A stretch of 12,750 bases of DNA, from positions 1,144 through 13,893 of the forward strand of contig DMTU01000266.1 of NCBI GenBank assembly GCA_003476595.1, read 5' to 3'. Shown in pieces: positions 6,483 to 11,894 of this stretch. A program made the translations under genes and the position numbers. The notes under the pieces are model-generated. The model saw only the letters and a list, made by a program, of their open reading frames with translations, ran no database searches and was not told the origin of the DNA. The DNA is from Acidimicrobiaceae bacterium. GTDB lineage: Bacteria > Actinomycetota > Acidimicrobiia > Acidimicrobiales > Salinilacustritrichaceae. Each line of letters opens with the position of its first letter. Position 1 is the stretch's first letter.

Positions 6483-7103
6483 ATGGCCCGGATGCTGAGA
6501 GAGTCCTGGCGCAGCGACGCGCCGAGTTCGGTGGACGACGCGCGCAACCGCCTGGTCGATGCGGCCGAGGCATGCTTCACCCGTTTCGGCGTCGCGAAGA
6601 CGACCCTGGAGGACATCGCGACCGAAGCAGGGGTGTCTCGCGCCACGGTGTACCGGTACTTCGAGGGCGGCCGGGATGAGATCATCCTCGGCGTCGTCCT
6701 CCGGGAAGGCAAAGAGTTCCTCGAGGCGCTCGGCCGCCGGGTGCAGCGCGAAGAGACGCTCGGCGACGCCATCGTCGAGGGTGTGCTCTACACGGTCGCA
6801 GCAGTCCGCAAGAACGAGCACCTCGCACTCCTGTTCGCCCCTGAGGTCGCCGGGCACACGACCTCGATCGCCGGCGCGTCGACCGCCCTGTACGAACTAA
6901 CCCAGGACTTCCTGCGACCGATCTTCGAACAGGCGCGCGCCGCCGGTCAGCTGCGCGACGGGATCATCGCGGAGGATGCCGCCGAGTTCGTCCTCCGGAT
7001 CATCCTGTCGCTGCTGTCGGTGGCTGGTCCCCGCACGCGCTCGCAGGCCAAGGAGCGGGAGTTCCTCCGCACCTACTGCGCTGGCGCCATCGTCCGCGAC
7101 TGA
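6483..7103 (+). CDS. TetR/AcrR family transcriptional regulator
   Basis: A 206-residue TetR-type repressor. The HTH domain spans about 18-65, with the recognition region LEDIATEAGVSRATVYRYF at 42-60, a textbook TetR match. The C-terminal part is helical and of unassigned subfamily. The ATG at 6483 follows a -10 hexamer by 6 nt with no ribosome site, so translation is probably leaderless; the N-terminal arm of about 18 residues before the first helix is normal for the family. It is divergent from the thioesterase and convergent with the SCP2 gene, whose stop lies only 6 nt beyond its own. The short divergent gap (6422-6482) suggests control of itself and the thioesterase. Ligand unknown; a CoA ester is plausible from the neighbours only. 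Confidence 0.9.
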   Translation: MARMLRESWRSDAPSSVDDARNRLVDAAEACFTRFGVAKTTLEDIATEAGVSRATVYRYFEGGRDEIILGVVLREGKEFLEALGRRVQREETLGDAIVEGVLYTVAAVRKNEHLALLFAPEVAGHTTSIAGASTALYELTQDFLRPIFEQARAAGQLRDGIIAEDAAEFVLRIILSLLSVAGPRTRSQAKEREFLRTYCAGAIVRD

Positions 7104-7113
7104 GCTGACTCAG
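7100..7113. terminator. Short palindrome containing both stop codons of convergent genes
   Basis: CTGAG-CTGA-CTCAG is a perfect 5-bp inverted repeat with a 4-nt loop. It contains the TGA of the TetR gene and the TGA of the SCP2 gene on the opposite strand. It may be a minimal bidirectional hairpin, but two facing TGA codons already supply part of the symmetry. Confidence 0.25.
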
Positions 7114-7493
7114 GCGGTCAGGTCGGCGAGCTTGGCCTGGAACGCCTGCTGCTCGGCCGTGGGAGCCGCCGTCTGCAGGGCCATGACCTTGGTCATGTCG
7201 CCCTCGACCTTGATCTGGCCGGACATGAACGCCTGCATGGCCGCTGACTGGTCGCCGTCGATGAAGAGCTTCTTGGCGGTGTCGTAGGGGACGGTGAGCT
7301 TGGTGGGCGCACCCTCGGTGTGGCCTCGGTCGAAGGTGCCTCCGGCGAGGTGGACGTCGACGTCGCCGTCCGGGCCTCCGATCACCCTGATGTTGATGGT
7401 GGCTTCGGCCAGCGCGACCGGGGCTTCGGGCTGCTCGGAGCGCAGCTCCTCGACGGCGTCGAACCAGGGCTCGCTCAGGAAGGCGTGGGACAC
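7110..7493 (-). CDS. SCP2 sterol-binding (sterol carrier) domain protein
   Basis: A 127-residue stand-alone SCP2 domain, the usual length for these small lipid-binding proteins. They hold sterols, fatty acyl chains or acyl-CoAs in a hydrophobic tunnel and pass them to enzymes. The family's C-terminal hallmark is clear: QAFMSGQIKVEGDMTKVMAL, preceded by a beta-sheet with VDVHLAGGTFDRG and the LFIDGDQSA turn. The GTG at 7493 is chosen because GAGAGGAA precedes it with suitable spacing; an in-frame ATG at 7520 would add nine residues and cover that ribosome site. It lies 119 bp downstream of the SDR gene on the same strand, so the two may be cotranscribed, although an 8-bp tandem repeat in the gap may give it separate control. 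Its likely job is to feed hydrophobic CoA esters to the neighbouring beta-oxidation enzymes. Confidence 0.9.
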   Translation of the reverse strand: MSHAFLSEPWFDAVEELRSEQPEAPVALAEATINIRVIGGPDGDVDVHLAGGTFDRGHTEGAPTKLTVPYDTAKKLFIDGDQSAAMQAFMSGQIKVEGDMTKVMALQTAAPTAEQQAFQAKLADLTA

Positions 7494-7539
7494 GAAGGTT
7501 CCTCTCGGGTCGCGGCACACGGTCGCGGGCCAGTGTGCC

Positions 7540-7569
7540 GGTGTAACGGTGTAACGGTGTAACGGTGTT
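7540..7569. repeat. Tandem 8-bp repeat GGTGTAAC, about 3.7 copies
   Basis: GGTGTAAC occurs at 7540-7547, 7548-7555 and 7556-7563, followed by a partial GGTGTT at 7564-7569. It is in the gap between the SDR and SCP2 genes, 47 bp upstream of the SCP2 start. On the coding strand of these genes the unit reads GTTACACC. It may be a regulator-binding array or a slippage product. A 6-bp inverted copy, CACCGT at 7582-7587, pairs with ACGGTG at 7562-7567. Confidence 0.8.
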
Positions 7570-7612
7570 CGAGGTTCGTATCACCGTCACAGCGTGGAAG
7601 CCAAGTGGCAGC

Positions 7613-8521
7613 TCACACGCCGAGCGTCTCGGGCGGACGTGCTTGCTCGAGCAGCTCGGTGACGACCGGGCCGAGCTCGGCAGGTTCCCACCGGTCACCC
7701 TTGTCGCGCTCGGGCCCACGCCGCCAGCCCTCGGCCACCGAGATCCGGCCGCCGGCCACGTTGAACACCTGGCCGGTCACCCCGGCGGACTCGGCGCTGC
7801 CCAGCCACACCACGAGGGGTGAGATGTTCTCCGGCGCGAAGGAGTCGAAGGAGCCGGGCTCGACGTCGCGGGCCGCTTGGCCGAAGCCGAGGTTCTCGGT
7901 CATGCGGGTCAGCGCCGCCGGCGCGATGGCGTTGACGGTGACCCCGTAGCGCCCGAGCTCCTTGGCCGCGATGTTGGTCATCGCCGCGATGCCCGCCTTG
8001 GCCGCCCCGTAGTTGAGCTGGCCCGGGTTGCCGTAGAGGCCGGACCCCGACGACGTGTTGATGATCCGGGCGTCGTTGGCCTCGCCGGCCTTGGCCCGTT
8101 CCCGCCAGTGCGCCGCTGCCCACCGGAGCGGGGCGAACGTGCCCTTCAGGTGGACGTTGATGACCGCGTCCCACTCGTCCTCGCTCATGTTGACCAGCAT
8201 CCGGTCGCGGAGGATGCCGGCGTTGTTGACGAGGGTGTCGATGCCGCCGAAGGTGTCGATGGCCGTCTGGATGAGGCGGCCGGCGCCGTCCCAGTCGGAC
8301 ACATCGTCGCCGTTGGCGACGGCCTCGCCGCCCATGCCGCGGATGTCGTCCACCACCTCGCCGGCGGGGCCGTCGGACGATCCGCGACCGTCGACCTCGG
8401 CGCCGAGGTCGTTGACCACCACCTTGGCCCCCTCGGCCGCGAAGGCCAGGGCGTGCGCCCGACCGATGCCACGGGCTGCGCCCGTGATGACGACCACTCG
8501 GCCGTCGCAGATCCCACTCAT
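7613..8521 (-). CDS. SDR oxidoreductase, MFE-2/17beta-HSD4-like 3-hydroxyacyl-CoA dehydrogenase
   Basis: A 302-residue classical short-chain dehydrogenase with an NAD(H)-type Rossmann fold. TGAARGIG is at 13-20, NNAG at 99-102 and Asn122, Ser158, Tyr171 and Lys175 form a complete catalytic tetrad. The stretch VVVNDLGAEVDGRG after beta-2 and a C-terminal extension of about 45 residues beyond the usual 250 resemble the dehydrogenase domain of D-bifunctional proteins (MFE-2), which oxidise (R)-3-hydroxyacyl-CoA or hydroxysteroid-type substrates in beta-oxidation. Substrate assignment is by resemblance only. The ATG at 8521 has a strong AGGGGG site 9 nt upstream; the frame extends to 8593 but that would overlap the divergent acyl-CoA dehydrogenase. 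It leads an apparent two-gene unit with SCP2. Confidence 0.9.
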   Translation of the reverse strand: MSGICDGRVVVITGAARGIGRAHALAFAAEGAKVVVNDLGAEVDGRGSSDGPAGEVVDDIRGMGGEAVANGDDVSDWDGAGRLIQTAIDTFGGIDTLVNNAGILRDRMLVNMSEDEWDAVINVHLKGTFAPLRWAAAHWRERAKAGEANDARIINTSSGSGLYGNPGQLNYGAAKAGIAAMTNIAAKELGRYGVTVNAIAPAALTRMTENLGFGQAARDVEPGSFDSFAPENISPLVVWLGSAESAGVTGQVFNVAGGRISVAEGWRRGPERDKGDRWEPAELGPVVTELLEQARPPETLGV

Positions 8522-8578
8522 GAAGATGTTCCCCCTGGTTGTCCGTCGGCGTCCGCCACATCGGCGAGCCTGACGTGA

Positions 8579-8585
8579 CAGAGTA
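8579..8585. promoter_or_regulatory. Overlapping divergent -10 candidates between SDR and acyl-CoA dehydrogenase
   Basis: On the minus strand TACTCT (8585-8580) matches TANNNT and would serve the SDR gene with a leader of about 50 nt. On the plus strand CAGAGT (8579-8584), one mismatch from TANNNT, lies 7 nt before the ATG of the acyl-CoA dehydrogenase. The two would compete for polymerase. Neither has a clear -35. Confidence 0.3.
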
Positions 8586-8591
8586 GAGGGC

Positions 8592-9869
8592 ATGTCTCAT
8601 GGGGGTGAATCCGACGTGGTCGGTGACGTCTACGCCCAGGCGCGGGCGTGGTTCGAGCAGAACTGGGACCCCGACCTGGCGTTGCGGGAGTGGTGGCAGC
8701 GGTTGGCCGACGCCGGATGGGGGTTCCCGACCTGGCCGGAGGGGACCTACGGCCGCGGACTCTCCGGCGATGCCGCCCGCATGGTGGCCGACGCCCGCCG
8801 CGATGCCCGGGTGGCCCCACCCCCCGGCGGCATCGCCCAGAACCTGGCCGGACCGACCATCGTCGCCCACGGCACCCCGGAGCAGCAGGCCCGGTTCCTG
8901 CCGGGGATCGTCACCGGTGAGATCTGGTGCCAGCTGTTCTCCGAACCCGGCGCCGGCTCGGACCTCGCCGGAGTCCAGACCCGGGCCGAACGTGACGGCG
9001 ACGAGTGGGTGGTGAACGGCCAGAAGGTGTGGACCTCGGGCGCGCACATCGCCCGCTACGGCATCCTGATCGCCCGGACCGACCCGTCGGTCCCCAAGCA
9101 CGCAGGACTGTCGTACTTCGTCATCGAGATGGACCAGCCCGGCATCGAGGTCCGGCCCATCCGCGAGATGACCGGGCGGGCGATCTTCAACGAGGTGTTC
9201 CTGTCCGACGCCCGGGTGCCGGTGCAGAACCAGATCGGCGGGCTCGGCGAGGGGTGGGCGGTCGCGCTCACCACGCTGGCCAACGAGCGCACCATGCTCG
9301 GTGCCGGGTCCTTCGGCAGCTCCGGGTCGGGCGCAGCCATCCGCGAGATCGACCTCGACGCGCCGGCCGGGCAGCTGGTGAGGGACGAGCCCCGGGCGGA
9401 GGGCCGCAGCCGAGGCGGTGCCGCCGACCTGATGGCTGCGGTGCTCGAGCGCTTCGGCGGGTCCGACGACCCGGTGGCCCGCCAGGAGGTCGCCCGGATC
9501 CACAGTCTGATCGAGATCGCCCGCTACACCGACCTGCGGGCCAAGGCCGCCGTCGAGCGCGGTGGCCGTCCCGGCCCGGAGGTCTCGGTCGGCAAGCTCG
9601 CCGCGTCACACCTGCTCGAGACGATGCGGGAGACCCTGTTCCGACTCTGCGGCCCGCACGCCACCCTCTGGGGCGACGACGCCCCCTTCCGGGGACGGGT
9701 CCACGAGGTCGGCCTGTCGAGCTACCTCATCTCCATCGGGGGCGGCACCGACCAGATCCAGCGCAACATCATCGGCGAGCGGGTCCTCGGCCTGCCCCGC
9801 GAGCCCCGAGCCGACAAGGACGTGCCGTTCCACGACCTGCGGGTCGGCACCCAGGGCAGCGACCGCTGA
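8592..9869 (+). CDS. Acyl-CoA dehydrogenase (FadE-type), helix-G catalytic Glu
   Basis: A 425-residue flavoenzyme that introduces the alpha-beta double bond in an acyl-CoA. FAD and substrate motifs are clear: CQLFSEPGAGSDLAG in the middle domain, NGQKVWTSGA next, and GGGTDQIQRNIIGERVLGLPRE near the C-terminus. The position equivalent to MCAD Glu376, two residues before the Thr of the GT pair, is Gly384. A Glu is present instead at 232 in NERTML, aligning with the helix-G base of LCAD and isovaleryl-CoA dehydrogenase. The ATG at 8592 is used; AGAGGG is only 1 nt away, too close for a normal ribosome site, so translation may be leaderless. It is divergent from the SDR gene and 35 bp ahead of the esterase gene. 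The acyl substrate is unknown; branched or ring-bearing chains are plausible. Confidence 0.91.
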   Translation: MSHGGESDVVGDVYAQARAWFEQNWDPDLALREWWQRLADAGWGFPTWPEGTYGRGLSGDAARMVADARRDARVAPPPGGIAQNLAGPTIVAHGTPEQQARFLPGIVTGEIWCQLFSEPGAGSDLAGVQTRAERDGDEWVVNGQKVWTSGAHIARYGILIARTDPSVPKHAGLSYFVIEMDQPGIEVRPIREMTGRAIFNEVFLSDARVPVQNQIGGLGEGWAVALTTLANERTMLGAGSFGSSGSGAAIREIDLDAPAGQLVRDEPRAEGRSRGGAADLMAAVLERFGGSDDPVARQEVARIHSLIEIARYTDLRAKAAVERGGRPGPEVSVGKLAASHLLETMRETLFRLCGPHATLWGDDAPFRGRVHEVGLSSYLISIGGGTDQIQRNIIGERVLGLPREPRADKDVPFHDLRVGTQGSDR

Positions 9870-9904
9870 TCCCCCGACCACCCCGACGTCACCAGGAGAG
9901 TCCC

Positions 9905-10798
9905 ATGCGAAGCGAAGCGCTCGAGAACATCGTCACCATGCTCCGGTCCCAGGCCGCCGAGCGCGGCGACGCTGAGATGACGGTCAGCGAGTGGCGGGAG
10001 GCCTACGACGGCCTCGGCGCGCTCCTCCCGGCGGCCGAGGGCGTCGCGGTGGAGAAGGTCGACGCCGGGGGCGTACCGGCCGAGTGGATCGGAACCGGCG
10101 ACGGACCGGTGGTCGTCTACGTCCACGGCGGCGGCTACTGCATCGGTTCGCTGGACAGCCACCGGTCGATGCTCACCCATCTCGCCTCGGCCGTCGCCGG
10201 CCGGGTGCTGGCCGTGGACTACCGGCTGGCACCCGAGCACCCCTTCCCGGCCGCGCTCGACGATGCGTGCACCGCCTACCGCTGGGTCGTCGCCGGCGGG
10301 GCCGACCCGTCCCGGGTCGTCGTGGCCGGCGACTCGGCCGGGGGCGGCCTCACGCTGGCGACGCTGGTGGCCCTGCGCGACGCCGGCGACCCCCTGCCGG
10401 CCGCCGGCGTGTGCCTGTCACCGTGGGCCGACCTCACCCAGTCGGGGGCGACCGTGGCGGAGAAGGCCGACGCCGACCCCATGGTCCACGCCGAGGACCT
10501 GGCCCGCTGGGCGGCGGCCTACGCCGGTTCGGACCACGACGCCGGTTCCCCCGGGCTCAGCCCGCTCTTCGCCGACCTGTCGGGTCTGCCTCCGCTGCAC
10601 GTCGAGGTCGGCACCGCCGAGGTGCTGCTCGACGACGCCCGTCGCCTGGCCGAGCGCGCCCGGGCCGCGGGCGTCGACGTGACGCTGTTCGAGGGGGAGG
10701 ACCTCATCCACGTCTGGCACTTCTTCGCCGGCGCGGTTCCCGAGGCCGACGACGGCATCACCCGCGTTGCCCGCTTCATCGCCGAGCAGGTGCGCTGA
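9905..10798 (+). CDS. Alpha/beta hydrolase, HSL (esterase/lipase family IV) type
   Basis: A 297-residue carboxylesterase of the hormone-sensitive-lipase group. The oxyanion-hole motif HGGGY is at 74-78, DYRLAPEHPFPAA follows at about 101-113, the nucleophile Ser144 is in GDSAGG, and the catalytic His269 is in EDLIHVWH. The acid position, usually the first Asp of DPLRDEG, reads AEVLLDDA here, so Glu239 (or Asp243/244) must supply it. The ATG at 9905 is preceded by AGGAG (9894-9898) at 6-nt spacing. There is no signal peptide, so the enzyme is probably cytoplasmic. It follows the acyl-CoA dehydrogenase by 35 bp without a visible terminator, suggesting one transcript. Near a Baeyer-Villiger monooxygenase it is a good candidate to hydrolyse the ester or lactone product (inference). 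Confidence 0.92.
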   Translation: MRSEALENIVTMLRSQAAERGDAEMTVSEWREAYDGLGALLPAAEGVAVEKVDAGGVPAEWIGTGDGPVVVYVHGGGYCIGSLDSHRSMLTHLASAVAGRVLAVDYRLAPEHPFPAALDDACTAYRWVVAGGADPSRVVVAGDSAGGGLTLATLVALRDAGDPLPAAGVCLSPWADLTQSGATVAEKADADPMVHAEDLARWAAAYAGSDHDAGSPGLSPLFADLSGLPPLHVEVGTAEVLLDDARRLAERARAAGVDVTLFEGEDLIHVWHFFAGAVPEADDGITRVARFIAEQVR

Positions 10799-10799
10799 G

Positions 10800-10821
10800 C
10801 CCACCAGCCCACCAGCCCACC
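10800..10821. repeat. Short tandem repeat CCCACCAG, 2.75 copies
   Basis: CCCACCAG occurs at 10800-10807 and 10808-10815, with CCCACC at 10816-10821, filling most of the 37-bp gap between the convergent esterase and PF10118 genes. No stable terminator hairpin is visible here; GCCC-ACC-GGGC at 10815-10825 gives only four pairs. Confidence 0.6.
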
Positions 10822-10835
10822 GGGCGCGGGGTCGG

Positions 10836-11723
10836 TCAGGCGCGGCGTCGGCCGCGGTGGCCCAGCACGGACGGCGCGGTGGCGAGGTACTCGAGCGCCG
10901 CTTCGAGCGAACCGGGCAGATCGCCGGGGTGGTGCCGGGGGTCGAAGTACAGGCGGATGTCCCAGAACGCCCGGGCGAGCGAGAAGACCTCGCCCCGGCG
11001 AGCGCTGCGCAGGTGGGCACGCCAGCTCCACCGTCCTCGCGCCGACGGATCCCGCCGCATGACCTCGCTGGTGAGGAGCGGCCAGCCGAGCAGCACCAGG
11101 CCGGCGAGCGGGACCATGGCCGCAGCCCGGCGCAGGTAGCCGCCGCCGATGTGGTGGTAGACGTCGTAGGCGACGTGGCGGTGCTCGATCTCCTCGGAGG
11201 CGTGCCACAGGAACAGGTGCGCCATCTCCGGGTCGACGTCGGTCTCGGCCCAGGAGTTGTCGGACAGGACGTAGCCGGCCAAGGATGCAGTGAAGTGCTC
11301 GGCGGCGGCGGTGGTGGCCACCATCAGCAGTACGGCCTGCTTGCGCAGCGGCTCGGGCAGCGACCGCACCCGGTTGTTCAACCGCCGCCGGAACGCTTCG
11401 AACAGCTCGAGCTCACGGCGGAAGTCGATGCCGTGCTCCTCCATGCGGGCCACGCAGCGCTCGTGCTCGTTGCCGTGGGTGACCTCCTGGCCGAGGAAGC
11501 CGCGGATCTCGGTCCGGATGCGCTCGTCGGTGACGTAGGGAAGCGCGTTGCGGAGTGAGTCGTTGAAGAACCGCTCACCGGTGGGGAACAGCAGGTTGCC
11601 GACGTTGAAGGTGTGCGTGGCCTGCGCGTCGTCGACCAACCAGTGGGCACGAGGGGTCGCCAGGTCGAACTCGGTGTGCCGGGGAGCGACCGGCTCGGGC
11701 GGGCGACGGAGCGTTGCGGTCAT
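10836..11723 (-). CDS. PF10118 'predicted metal-dependent hydrolase', ferritin-like diiron pattern
   Basis: A 295-residue protein resembling the PF10118/COG3687 family, which has no firmly known reaction. Its charged residues follow the order of ferritin-like diiron proteins: Glu50 (TGERFF), then Glu80-x-x-His83 (GQEVTHGNEH), Glu142 (AAEHF) and Glu178-x-x-His181 (EEIEHRH). That is one Glu plus an ExxH in each half, in mostly helical sequence. A hydrophobic stretch at about 199-217 may be a membrane anchor or buried helix. The ATG at 11723 is chosen because GGAGG lies 5 nt upstream; frames upstream to 11783 have no ribosome site. It is divergent from the Baeyer-Villiger gene across 171 bp and convergent with the esterase. 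An oxygen-activating or oxidase role is inferred; the hydrolase label is only the family name. Confidence 0.85.
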   Translation of the reverse strand: MTATLRRPPEPVAPRHTEFDLATPRAHWLVDDAQATHTFNVGNLLFPTGERFFNDSLRNALPYVTDERIRTEIRGFLGQEVTHGNEHERCVARMEEHGIDFRRELELFEAFRRRLNNRVRSLPEPLRKQAVLLMVATTAAAEHFTASLAGYVLSDNSWAETDVDPEMAHLFLWHASEEIEHRHVAYDVYHHIGGGYLRRAAAMVPLAGLVLLGWPLLTSEVMRRDPSARGRWSWRAHLRSARRGEVFSLARAFWDIRLYFDPRHHPGDLPGSLEAALEYLATAPSVLGHRGRRRA

Positions 11724-11743
11724 CGGAGCCTCCATGCGGACGA

Positions 11744-11753
11744 TTCGTACGAA
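11744..11753. promoter_or_regulatory. Perfect 10-bp palindrome TTCGTACGAA
   Basis: TTCGTACGAA lies 20 bp upstream of the PF10118 start in the divergent gap with the monooxygenase. A perfect AT-containing palindrome in such GC-rich DNA is a candidate regulator site. The flanks do not extend the symmetry. Confidence 0.35.
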
Positions 11754-11791
11754 CAGCGACAACCTACCCGAACAGTGCGACATAGATGCAA

Positions 11792-11848
11792 CGGTGTATC
11801 GTGGTATCGGTCACGGTCCCCCGAGGCGCGACACGACCGGTGTATGCT
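11792..11848 (+). promoter_or_regulatory. Repeated CGGTGTAT motif and -10-like TATGCT upstream of monooxygenase
   Basis: CGGTGTAT occurs at 11792-11799 and 11838-11845; GTATCG is also doubled at 11796-11801 and 11804-11809. TATGCT at 11843-11848 matches TANNNT and could be the monooxygenase -10, giving a leader of about 40 nt; no convincing -35 is seen 17 bp upstream. The second CGGTGTAT overlaps this -10. The motif resembles the tandem repeat before SCP2. Confidence 0.35.
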
Positions 11849-11894
11849 GTCTCGGCCGTCCCGCCGCGCCGGCGGGCACAGGAGGGGGTTGCGC

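Noticed and set aside
7540..7569. CRISPR-like array
   Set aside because: The 8-bp units are contiguous with no spacers, far too short for CRISPR repeats, and no cas gene is nearby.
7695..9503. 602-residue minus-strand frame across the SDR and acyl-CoA dehydrogenase genes
   Set aside because: It overlaps two well-supported genes out of frame and shows low-complexity composition typical of GC-rich shadow frames.
9005..9904. Open frame extending the esterase upstream by 300 residues
   Set aside because: The extension is in another frame of the acyl-CoA dehydrogenase and is Arg/Gly/Pro-rich. The ATG at 9905 has a good ribosome site and gives the normal family length, so this is not a fusion.
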